A stretch of DNA of 22,897 nt from Pseudomonas sp. Its GTDB lineage: Bacteria > Pseudomonadota > Gammaproteobacteria > Pseudomonadales > Pseudomonadaceae. Below, in pieces: positions 8,065-14,733 of this stretch. A program made the position numbers and the translations under genes. The notes under the pieces were generated by a model. The model searched no databases, was not told the DNA's origin, and saw only the letters and a list, made by a program, of their open reading frames with translations. Numbering within the stretch: position 1 is the stretch's first letter; the number at the start of each line of letters is the position of its first letter. The DNA lies in assembly GCF_030147005.1 (NCBI RefSeq), contig NZ_JASLAW010000033.1:1-22897 (forward strand), given 5' to 3'.

Positions 8065-8805
8065 ATGTCGTTCATCGAAACCAACCAAATCCACCTGCTT
8101 GCCGCCCTTTGGTTCATCCTGTGTTGGGGCGGCTATACGCGTTACGCCACCTGGAAGGCCCGAGACACCGCCTGCCTGGCCAGCGTGCTGCATCTGTATC
8201 GCGAAGACTGGATGCGCCGCATGCTGCTGCGCGATAACCGTATCGCCGATGCCAGTGTGATCGGTAACCTGGAGCGTAACGCCTCGTTCTTCGCCTCCAG
8301 CACGTTGATCATCCTCGCCGGCATTCTGACCGTGCTGGGTGCCTCCGAACGCGCGGTGTCGTTGTTGGCGGATATCCCGATGGTGCAGCAGGCTTCACAA
8401 GGTATGTCAGAGATTAAGTTGCTGTGCCTGGCGCTGGTGTTCGTCTATGCCTTTTTCACGTTCAGCTGGTGCATGCGCCAGTACAACTTCGCCGCAGTGC
8501 TGGTGGGCTCGGCACCGATGATCGGTGAGCGACACGTGTCGGAGCAGGAGCGCAATGCATTTGCCTTGCGGGCGGCGAGGGTGATTTCGATGGCGGCCAA
8601 CCAATTCAACTTTGGCCTGCGAGCTTATTACTTCGGCATGACCATGCTGGCCTGGTTCGTCAGCCCTTGGTTGTTCATGTTGATGAGCAGCGGGGTGGTA
8701 TTAGTGCTTTACCGCCGTGAGTTTCACTCCGACGTTTTACAGGTGATGGTGTATACCCCGACGAATATGCAAGCCCCGGAGGCGGCAAAAGATAGCCTGT
8801 CTTGA
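8065..8805 (+). CDS. DUF599 family inner-membrane protein
   Basis: The function is unknown. The 246-residue product has a membrane layout typical of DUF599: hydrophobic segments at about 10-26, 74-94, 117-138 and 188-216 (the last long enough for two crossings), with a basic, arginine-rich cytoplasmic stretch around 45-60 (YREDWMRRMLLRDNR). No catalytic motif is visible. The start at ATG 8065 is chosen because GAGG (8055-8058) stands six bases before it; the ATG at 8053 overlaps that Shine-Dalgarno and would add only four residues. It stands alone, between a REPIN remnant and a shared terminator. Confidence 0.85.
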   Translation: MSFIETNQIHLLAALWFILCWGGYTRYATWKARDTACLASVLHLYREDWMRRMLLRDNRIADASVIGNLERNASFFASSTLIILAGILTVLGASERAVSLLADIPMVQQASQGMSEIKLLCLALVFVYAFFTFSWCMRQYNFAAVLVGSAPMIGERHVSEQERNAFALRAARVISMAANQFNFGLRAYYFGMTMLAWFVSPWLFMLMSSGVVLVLYRREFHSDVLQVMVYTPTNMQAPEAAKDSLS

Positions 8806-8830
8806 AGGCGGGATAAAAACTGCAGACAAA

Positions 8831-8865
8831 GAAAAGCCCGCTCTATTAAAGCGGGCTATCTTTTG
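8831..8865. terminator. Bidirectional terminator between DUF599 gene and lipoprotein gene
   Basis: An 8-base stem AGCCCGCT (8835-8842) / AGCGGGCT (8850-8857) has a T-rich tail on both strands: ATCTTTTG on + and TTTTCTTTG on -. It serves the two convergent genes. Confidence 0.85.
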
Positions 8866-8891
8866 CAGCACTACAGCTTTACACCGTGCAA

Positions 8892-9149
8892 TTACTGCTT
8901 GGCAGGCTCTGCAGGTGCGGCAGGTGCAGCTTCTTTAGCGGCGGCAGCGTTCGATTCAGCCTGAGCTTTGGCAGCATCGGCGTTTTCTTTCGCAGCGTCG
9001 TTCACTTTATCCTGTGCTTTTGCCATGTCTTGCTGAGCTTGCTCAGAATGTGCAGCGGCGTCTTGGGCTTTGTCTTCGGATTTCTTGTCGCAGGCAGCCA
9101 GACCGAGTGCAGCGGCCAGCATCATGGAAATAGCTAATGTCTTGCGCAT
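8892..9149 (-). CDS. Small alanine-rich lipoprotein, probable coiled coil
   Basis: An 85-residue protein with a lipoprotein signal: basic MRKT, a hydrophobic stretch, then the lipobox LAAC with the acylated cysteine at C20. The residue after it is Asp; this is an inner-membrane retention signal in E. coli, but the rule is less firm in Pseudomonas. The mature part (20-85) is almost only Ala, Lys, Asp, Glu, Gln and Asn with alanine at heptad-like intervals, suggesting an alanine-zipper helix as in OprI/Lpp, and ends in an Ala/Pro tail. The sequence is not OprI. A strong AAGGAG (9158-9163 on the - strand) precedes the ATG. An envelope-spacing or stress role is possible but not shown. Confidence 0.8.
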   Translation of the reverse strand: MRKTLAISMMLAAALGLAACDKKSEDKAQDAAAHSEQAQQDMAKAQDKVNDAAKENADAAKAQAESNAAAAKEAAPAAPAEPAKQ

Positions 9150-9229
9150 GGGTGTTTCTCCTTATTGAAGATATCTACTGGCCTTTCGAACTCAAGGGGC
9201 CAGCATTAGTTCCTTTTGTTCCACAGATA

Positions 9230-9258
9230 TATAAAGCTTTTCGCCAGGAACTTTCCAA
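9230..9258 (-). promoter_or_regulatory. Sigma-70-like promoter for the small lipoprotein gene
   Basis: On the - strand TTGGAA (9258-9253) is followed after exactly 17 bases by TTTATA (9235-9230), a good -35/-10 pair. It lies about 80 bases upstream of the start codon, inside the divergent gap shared with the thioesterase genes. Confidence 0.5.
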
Positions 9259-9274
9259 ATTATTACCTATCCGG
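9248..9274 (+). promoter_or_regulatory. Possible AlgU/RpoE-type promoter before the thioesterase pair
   Basis: GAACTT (9248-9253) is followed by 16 bases and TCCGG (9270-9274). The -35 element matches the envelope-stress sigma consensus exactly, but the -10 only partly (TCTGA or TCCAA expected). It lies about 30 bases before the ATG at 9305 and overlaps the promoter proposed for the opposite strand. Confidence 0.25.
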
Positions 9275-9304
9275 CCCTTCCACACTAATAAGAATTTAAA
9301 AATC

Positions 9305-9781
9305 ATGACCTCAACCCCCTTGTCAGACCGTGCCACCCGCTTTATTTCGGCGCTTCGCCACTGCCAGGTGTTGGGGGTTACGGTCCATGCTGCGACACAA
9401 GAGGGCATCACGCTGGTCTTGCCTTACGGCCCGCATATTGTGGGCGACCCGCGCACCGGCGTCATCCACGGTGGCGCACTGACGTCATTGATGGACACTG
9501 CCTGCGGGATGGCCACGCTGTGCGTATTACCCGAGTTCGAGGTGTGCCCGACCCTGGATTTGCGCATCGACTACATGCATCCCGCCGAGCCGCATAAACC
9601 GGTGTATGGCTTCGCCCAATGCTACCGGGTGACCACCGATGTGATCTTCAGCCGCGGCTTTGCCTATCAGGACGACCCGCAGCAGCCTATAGCCCACGTG
9701 GTAGGTACTTTCATGCGCATGGGCAAGCGTCTTAAAGGCACGCAAGGGCTGGGCAGCACAATCACCGGAGAACAGGCATGA
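9305..9781 (+). CDS. PaaI-type hotdog-fold acyl-CoA thioesterase (first of a pair)
   Basis: A probable hotdog thioesterase that hydrolyses acyl- or aryl-CoA esters in the cytoplasm. The 158-residue protein has the family signature HGGALTSLMDTACGMA, with H55-G56-G57 forming the oxyanion-side turn and D64 the likely catalytic acid. The later segment TLDLRIDYMHPAE is the usual central strand of the fold. The start at ATG 9305 gives the normal family length; the frame is open back to 9137, but that part crosses the promoter region and is non-conserved. Its TGA overlaps the next ATG by four bases (ATGA), so the two thioesterases are coupled. The substrate cannot be read from the sequence. Confidence 0.85.
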   Translation: MTSTPLSDRATRFISALRHCQVLGVTVHAATQEGITLVLPYGPHIVGDPRTGVIHGGALTSLMDTACGMATLCVLPEFEVCPTLDLRIDYMHPAEPHKPVYGFAQCYRVTTDVIFSRGFAYQDDPQQPIAHVVGTFMRMGKRLKGTQGLGSTITGEQA

Positions 9782-10230
9782 CCCATCGATTCAAGACCCG
9801 CCTGGAGCAAGCCCTCGAGCACGGTGATTACACGGCACTGCTCGATCTGGTTCCCTACGCAAAGCTGATCGGCGTCGAATGCACGCGTTCAGGGGACGAA
9901 TTGTTGTTTCGCCTGCCGGCCAACAAGGACAACATTGGTAACCCTATATTGCCGGCGCTGCATGGCGGGGTGATCGCCGGCTTTATGGAGCTGTCAGCGG
10001 CGTTGCACCTGCTTGTATTCACCGACGCCCCGGGCCTGCCGAAAATCATCGATTTTTCCCTGGATTACCTGCGCGCCGGTCAATTTCGCGACACTTATGC
10101 CACCTGCCAGGTGTGCCGCCAGGGGCGGCGTGTGGCCAACGTGGCGATCACCGCCTGGCAAACCAGCCCGGCCGAGGCGATTGCCACCGCTCGCGCACAT
10201 TTCAAGATTGAGGAATTGCCGCGCCCTTGA
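9778..10230 (+). CDS. PaaI-type hotdog-fold thioesterase (second of a pair)
   Basis: A second hotdog thioesterase of 150 residues, with the signature LHGGVIAGFMELSAA: H62-G63-G64 and E71 at the position held by D64 in its partner. A ~30-residue N-terminal helix (MTHRFKTRLEQALEHGDYTALL...) precedes the fold, which the first copy lacks. The two are similar in motif layout but clearly diverged, so this is an old duplication or two subfamilies that may form a heteromeric enzyme. It overlaps the upstream gene by four bases. Its stop codon lies inside the proposed heat-shock promoter of htpG. Confidence 0.85.
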   Translation: MTHRFKTRLEQALEHGDYTALLDLVPYAKLIGVECTRSGDELLFRLPANKDNIGNPILPALHGGVIAGFMELSAALHLLVFTDAPGLPKIIDFSLDYLRAGQFRDTYATCQVCRQGRRVANVAITAWQTSPAEAIATARAHFKIEELPRP

Positions 10231-10252
10231 AATCCCGGTCTTAGCCCCCAAC
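10226..10252 (+). promoter_or_regulatory. Sigma-32 (RpoH) heat-shock promoter for htpG
   Basis: CTTGAAA (10226-10232) and CCCCAACT (about 10246-10252) are separated by 13 bases. This fits the RpoH consensus CTTGAAA-N11-16-CCCCATNT with one mismatch. The -35 element contains the TGA stop of the preceding thioesterase. Known biology agrees, since htpG is a classical RpoH gene. Confidence 0.75.
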
Positions 10253-10319
10253 TTTGATGACAACCCGCTGCCAACCCTTTCGGGCGCGGCCACTGCCATC
10301 CAATTGGAGTTTGATGACC

Positions 10320-12224
10320 ATGAGTGTGGAAACTCAAAAGGAAACCCTGGGCTTCCAGACCGAGGTGAAGCAACTGCTGCACCTCATGATCCATTCGCTG
10401 TATTCCAACAAGGAAATTTTCCTTCGCGAATTGATCTCGAACGCCTCTGACGCTGTCGATAAATTACGTTTCGAAGCCCTGTCCAAGCCGGAGTTGCTGG
10501 AAGGCGGCGCCGAACTGAAAATCCGTGTGAGCTACGACAAAGACGCCAAAACCGTCACCCTCGAAGACAACGGTATCGGCATGAGCCGTGAGGATGCGAT
10601 CACCCACCTGGGGACCATCGCTAAATCCGGCACCGCGGATTTCATGAAGAACCTGTCGGGCGACCAGAAAAAAGATTCTCACCTGATCGGCCAGTTCGGC
10701 GTGGGCTTCTATTCGGCTTTCATCGTTGCCGACAAGGTTGAAGTGTTCAGCCGCCGTGCCGGCCTGGACGCCAGCGAAGGCGTGCACTGGGCTTCCAAAG
10801 GTGAGGGCGAATTTGAAATCGCCACCCTCGACAAGCCTGACCGTGGCACCCGTATCGTGCTGCACCTGAAAGATGGCGAAGACGAATTCGCCGATGGCTG
10901 GCGCCTGCGCAACATCATCAAGAAATACTCCGACCACATCGCCTTGCCGATCGAGTTGCCGAAAGAACAGGCGGCGGCTGAAGGCGAAGAGAAGCCTGCC
11001 GAGGAATGGGAAACCGTCAACCGCGCCAGCGCCTTGTGGACCCGTCCGCGTACCGAGATCAAGGACGAGGAATACCAGGAATTCTACAAGCACATCGGTC
11101 ATGACTACGAGAACCCGCTGAGCTGGAGTCACAACAAGGTCGAAGGCAAGCTGGAATACAGCTCGCTGCTCTACGTGCCTGCCCGTGCTCCGTTCGACCT
11201 GTACCAGCGCGAAGCGCCGAAGGGCCTGAAGCTTTACGTACAGCGTGTGTTCGTAATGGACCAGGCGGAGTCGTTCCTGCCGCTGTACCTGCGCTTCATC
11301 AAAGGCGTGGTCGATTCCAACGACCTGTCGCTGAACGTGTCGCGCGAGATCCTGCAAAAAGACCCGATTATCGATTCCATGAAGTCGGCGTTGACCAAGC
11401 GCGTACTCGACATGCTGGAAAAACTGGCGAAGAACGAGCCTGAGAAATACAAGGGCTTCTGGAAAAATTTCGGCCAGGTCATCAAAGAAGGTCCGGCGGA
11501 AGATTTCGCCAACAAGGAAAAAATCGCCGGCCTGCTGCGTTTTGCCTCGACTCAAGGTGAAGACGGCGAACAGGTTGTGTCGCTGGCCGATTACCTGGCA
11601 CGTGCCAAGGAAGGTCAGGACAAGATCTACTACCTTACCGGCGAAACCTACGCTCAGGTCAAGAACAGCCCGCACTTGGAAGTCTTCCGCAAGAAAGGCA
11701 TCGAAGTGCTGCTGCTGACCGACCGTATCGATGAGTGGCTGATGAGCTACCTCACCGAGTTCGACGGCAAGTCCTTTGTGGACGTGGCGCGCGGTGACCT
11801 GGACCTGGGCAACCTGGACTCCGAGGAAGACAAGAAAGCTGCTGAAGAAGTCGCCAAGTCCAAAGAAGGCCTGGTCGAGCGGATCAAAGCGTCGCTGGGT
11901 GATGCGGTCAGCGAAGTGCGGGTTTCCCACCGTCTGACCGACTCTCCGGCGATCCTGGCCATCGGCGAGCAGGACCTGGGCATGCAGATGCGTCAGATCC
12001 TGGAAGCCAGCGGGCAGAAGGTTCCGGATTCCAAGCCGATCTTCGAATTCAACCCGGCGCACCCGCTGATCGAGAAGCTCGACGGTGAACAGAGCGAAGA
12101 GCGTTTTGGCGACTTGTCGCACATCCTCTTTGACCAGGCGGCACTGGCCGCTGGCGACAGCTTGAAGGACCCGGCCGCCTATGTGCGACGACTGAACAAG
12201 TTGTTGGTTGAACTGTCGGTTTAA
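10320..12224 (+). CDS. htpG: HtpG, bacterial Hsp90 chaperone
   Basis: This ATP-dependent dimeric chaperone refolds and stabilises client proteins in the cytoplasm together with the DnaK system. From ATG 10320 it is 634 residues, beginning MSVETQKETLGFQTEV as in Pseudomonas HtpG. The N-terminal GHKL ATPase domain shows LRELISNASDA (E37, N41, D44), LEDNGIGM (D83), GTIAKSGT and IGQFGVGFYSAF. The middle domain includes the conserved SLNVSREILQ segment with the arginine that senses ATP, and a C-terminal dimerisation domain follows. The nearby GGAG (10306-10309) could also serve the ATG at 10314, which adds only Met-Thr; the frame upstream to 10254 is not credible. A strong terminator follows. Confidence 0.98.
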   Translation: MSVETQKETLGFQTEVKQLLHLMIHSLYSNKEIFLRELISNASDAVDKLRFEALSKPELLEGGAELKIRVSYDKDAKTVTLEDNGIGMSREDAITHLGTIAKSGTADFMKNLSGDQKKDSHLIGQFGVGFYSAFIVADKVEVFSRRAGLDASEGVHWASKGEGEFEIATLDKPDRGTRIVLHLKDGEDEFADGWRLRNIIKKYSDHIALPIELPKEQAAAEGEEKPAEEWETVNRASALWTRPRTEIKDEEYQEFYKHIGHDYENPLSWSHNKVEGKLEYSSLLYVPARAPFDLYQREAPKGLKLYVQRVFVMDQAESFLPLYLRFIKGVVDSNDLSLNVSREILQKDPIIDSMKSALTKRVLDMLEKLAKNEPEKYKGFWKNFGQVIKEGPAEDFANKEKIAGLLRFASTQGEDGEQVVSLADYLARAKEGQDKIYYLTGETYAQVKNSPHLEVFRKKGIEVLLLTDRIDEWLMSYLTEFDGKSFVDVARGDLDLGNLDSEEDKKAAEEVAKSKEGLVERIKASLGDAVSEVRVSHRLTDSPAILAIGEQDLGMQMRQILEASGQKVPDSKPIFEFNPAHPLIEKLDGEQSEERFGDLSHILFDQAALAAGDSLKDPAAYVRRLNKLLVELSV

Positions 12225-12234
12225 CACCGTTGTA

Positions 12235-12262
12235 AAAAAACCCGCTTCGGCGGGTTTTTTCG
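12235..12262 (+). terminator. Rho-independent terminator after htpG
   Basis: An 11-base stem AAAAAACCCGC / GCGGGTTTTTT with a TTCG tetraloop lies directly after the htpG stop. The A-run and T-run also let it work on the other strand. Confidence 0.95.
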
Positions 12263-12282
12263 TTTTTAGCTGTGCCGCTTCA

Positions 12283-12380
12283 CTGTAGGAGCGAGCTTGC
12301 TCGCGAAAACTCAAGATCACCGCGTTCATCCCGGACGCCCGCATTATTGATGATTTTCGTGAGCAAGCTCGCTCCTACAG
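12283..12380. repeat. REPIN: near-perfect inverted REP doublet
   Basis: Two 27-base REP arms (12283-12309 and 12354-12380) are inverted and agree at 26 of 27 positions. The core is GTAGGAGCGAGCTTGCTCGCGA, differing only by GCTCGCG versus GCTCACG. A 44-base spacer separates them. This is the REPIN architecture of fluorescent pseudomonads, which are moved by RAYT transposases encoded elsewhere. It sits between the htpG terminator and the next gene. The right arm ends 35 bases before that gene's start codon. Confidence 0.9.
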
Positions 12381-12415
12381 GGAGCATCGTTAATCCATCT
12401 CAGCTGGAGTGAATC

Positions 12416-13144
12416 ATGAGCCAAGTCACAGTACGTTCCGTGGTCTATCAGATTGATGGCCAGCCTTATGAAAGCCGCCTGGCGTTCGATGCCAGCCACA
12501 AAGGCCCGCTGCCGGGACTGTTGATGGCACCGAACTGGATGGGTGTGAGCGCCGGGGCCGAAGAGATCGCCAAGACCGTCGCCGGCAAAGGCTATGTGGT
12601 ATTGATTGCCGACCTCTATGGGCAAACCGTGCGCCCCTCGAACGGCGATGAGGCGGGCGCGGCGATGATGCCGCTGAAGAATGACCGTGCATTGCTGAAC
12701 AAGCGCATGCAAGCCGCCTTCGAACAGCTGCAGGGCCAAACCGAGGCGGCTGTCGATACCTCGAAACTGGCAACCTTCGGCTTCTGCTTCGGTGGCTGCT
12801 GCTCGCTGGAACTGGCCCGTACCGGTGCACCGTTGAAGGCGGCCGTCTCGTTCCATGGCACCCTCGACACGCCGAACCCGGCCGATGCGAAGAATATCAA
12901 GGGTTCGGTCCTGGTACTGCATGGCGCTTCGGACCCGCTGGTGCCGAAAGAACAACTGCCGGCGTTCGAAGATGAAATGAACGCGGCGGGTGTGGATTGG
13001 CAGCTGCTCAGCTACGGGGGCGCGGTGCATTCCTTTACCGACCCCCACGCCAATGTGCCAGGCAAGATGATGTACGACGCCAGGACCGCTGCGCGGGCTT
13101 TCCAGTCGATGCATAACTTGCTGGATGAAGTGTTCAAGGGCTGA
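12416..13144 (+). CDS. Dienelactone hydrolase family protein
   Basis: An alpha/beta-hydrolase of the dienelactone hydrolase (carboxymethylenebutenolidase) family, 242 residues, without a signal peptide. The Cys-Asp-His triad is visible: nucleophile C124 in GFCFGG, D173 in HGASDP and H205 in VHSFTD. The early APNWMG segment is also typical. The start is supported by GGAG (12406-12409) six bases upstream. No chlorocatechol or other ring-cleavage genes are nearby, so it is more likely a general esterase or detoxifying enzyme than a pathway enzyme. It is a single-gene unit flanked by REPINs on both sides. Confidence 0.9.
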   Translation: MSQVTVRSVVYQIDGQPYESRLAFDASHKGPLPGLLMAPNWMGVSAGAEEIAKTVAGKGYVVLIADLYGQTVRPSNGDEAGAAMMPLKNDRALLNKRMQAAFEQLQGQTEAAVDTSKLATFGFCFGGCCSLELARTGAPLKAAVSFHGTLDTPNPADAKNIKGSVLVLHGASDPLVPKEQLPAFEDEMNAAGVDWQLLSYGGAVHSFTDPHANVPGKMMYDARTAARAFQSMHNLLDEVFKG

Positions 13145-13167
13145 TTTTTCAGCGCCAGTTCCGGCAT

Positions 13168-13243
13168 CTTCGCGGGCAAGCCCGCTCCCACATTTTGCGT
13201 TGTGATCTCGGTCAAAAATGTGGGAGGGGCTTGCCCTCGATGA
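13168..13243. repeat. Mixed REP doublet between convergent genes
   Basis: The left arm (13168-13196), read on the - strand, has GTGGGAGCGGGCTTGCCCGCGAA. The right arm (13214-13243) has GTGGGAGGGGCTTGCCCTCGAT. The arms pair over the AAAATGTGGGAG part and then belong to two different REP variants. It fills the space between the hydrolase stop and the pirin stop, where no ordinary terminator is seen. Confidence 0.8.
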
Positions 13244-14110
13244 CTATTTCACCGGCAGCTCGATTCTTTCTGACTCCCCTGGCACGGTAGGCCAATCCCC
13301 GCTCGCCCAACGCTGTCTGGCCTGCTCAATCACCGCCGGATCGCTCGCCACGAAATTCCAGTTGATCCGCCGCGGTCCGTCCAGTGGAGCACCGCCAAAC
13401 ACCACGGCATGGCAATCGGTTTCGGCAAACAGTGTCATGGGTTGTCCTGGCGGCAATACCACCAGGCTATGCACCGCCAGAGCCTCACCGTCGAGCTGCG
13501 CATCACCCTCCAGCACATACACCGCCCGTTCCTCATGCTCATCGGGAATCAGCAGGGTAGTGGCCGTCTGCATCCGCACCTCGGCATACAGCGTGGGCGA
13601 CAGCACCGGCACCGGGGACTTGAGACAAAACCCGCTGCCCGCGATCAGGCGCACCTGCACGCCCAGGGTATCGCTGACCGGCAAACTTGCCGCCGGATGA
13701 TGGCTGTAATGGCCCGGCCCGGTTTCATGGTCCTTGGGCGATGCCAGCCACACTTGCAGTCCATGCAGGTTAAAACCACTGACCCTGGCCACCTCTGGTG
13801 TACGCTCGACGTGGGCAATTGCACTGCCGGCCGTCATCCAGCTGACATCGCCGGCCTGCACCAACTGGTCCGAACCCAGGCTGTCCTTGTGCTGCAACAT
13901 GCCTTCGAACAGATAGGTGAGGGTAGACAGCCCGATGTGCGGATGCTGCCGGATATTCATCCCGCTGCCCGGCGCATAGCGGGTTGCCAGCATATGGTCA
14001 AAAAACACAAAGGGCCCCACGCTGCGGCATTCGCGCGAGGGCAGTGGGCGCAGGATAGGCTGGCCCTCAACGTCTTCGGGGCGCGGGCGGATTACGGTGA
14101 GCGTGGTCAT
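13244..14110 (-). CDS. Pirin family bicupin protein
   Basis: A 288-residue bicupin. The metal-binding set of pirins is complete: H56 and H58 in RQHPHIG, H100 and E102 in IAHVE. Bacterial pirins of this type include quercetin 2,3-dioxygenase-like enzymes and regulators of central metabolism; which applies here is unknown. The ATG at 14110 gives the MTTLTVIRPRPEDVEG start and is placed about eight bases after AGGGA. The frame extends to 14152, but that part is not pirin-like. It lies 66 bases downstream of the OsmC gene on the same strand, so the two probably share a transcript, both with a stress or redox flavour. Confidence 0.9.
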   Translation of the reverse strand: MTTLTVIRPRPEDVEGQPILRPLPSRECRSVGPFVFFDHMLATRYAPGSGMNIRQHPHIGLSTLTYLFEGMLQHKDSLGSDQLVQAGDVSWMTAGSAIAHVERTPEVARVSGFNLHGLQVWLASPKDHETGPGHYSHHPAASLPVSDTLGVQVRLIAGSGFCLKSPVPVLSPTLYAEVRMQTATTLLIPDEHEERAVYVLEGDAQLDGEALAVHSLVVLPPGQPMTLFAETDCHAVVFGGAPLDGPRRINWNFVASDPAVIEQARQRWASGDWPTVPGESERIELPVK

Positions 14111-14176
14111 GGGGGGCATCCCTGTCTGAGCGGGTTCGATGACGCTGAGCATAACCCGCTCGACCGGAAGTTGGCG

Positions 14177-14593
14177 CTATTGGCTGAAGGCGCCTTCCGA
14201 GAGCGTTGTCTCGATGGACACTTCGGCGGTGGTCATCAATTTGTGCACCGGGCACTTGTCTGCGACGCGATGCAACTCATCGCGCTGTGCGTCGGTGAGG
14301 ACGCCCTTGAGGGTCAGCTTGACGTTGAGCTTGTATTTACCTTTTTGCTCTTCGGCGGCATCGTGAGTGACTTCCACGGTTACGCCGGTGAGGGGGATGT
14401 CTTTCTTTTGTGCATAGAGCCTCACGGTCAAGGCTTTGCACGAAGCCAGTGCGGCATCGAAATAATCGTGGGGGGAGGGCGCTGAATCATCACCTCCCAG
14501 GCTCTTGGGCAGGTCGGTAAACAGCTCGTGGTTATTGATATTGACGCTGTGACGGAAATTTTCAGCGTTCAATGTATTGACGGTAACAGGCAT
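14177..14593 (-). CDS. OsmC-like peroxiredoxin-fold protein
   Basis: A 138-residue OsmC/Ohr superfamily protein; members reduce organic hydroperoxides with two reactive cysteines. Both are present: C52 in LASCKALT, on the central helix, and C114 in DKCPVHK. The sequence is nearer to the YhfA/OsmC-like branch than to Ohr, so peroxidase activity is likely but not certain. The start at 14593 (MPVTVNTLNAENF) has GAGG six bases upstream; the frame to 14626 adds non-conserved residues. It is divergent from the exported amidohydrolase, with about 140 bases in between, and is followed by the pirin gene. Confidence 0.88.
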   Translation of the reverse strand: MPVTVNTLNAENFRHSVNINNHELFTDLPKSLGGDDSAPSPHDYFDAALASCKALTVRLYAQKKDIPLTGVTVEVTHDAAEEQKGKYKLNVKLTLKGVLTDAQRDELHRVADKCPVHKLMTTAEVSIETTLSEGAFSQ

Positions 14594-14733
14594 GGCGAAC
14601 CTCACAAGGCTGTGGATGACGGTCATGCACTAATAGAACATGCCGGCATGGAGGTGTTCCAGGTTTTTGTCCCTGCTGAACCCCGATGCATGGCGCAGGG
14701 TCTACCCGTATCAGCCCTTATCGAGGTACCACC

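Noticed and set aside
9137..9304. Longer N-terminus for the first thioesterase
   Set aside because: The extension lies in the divergent promoter region and is not like the family; ATG 9305 gives the normal length.
10464..12344. Open frame of 626 codons antisense to htpG
   Set aside because: It mirrors the codon-position bias of htpG in a GC-rich genome, has no recognisable domain or Shine-Dalgarno, and lies wholly within a highly conserved gene on the other strand.
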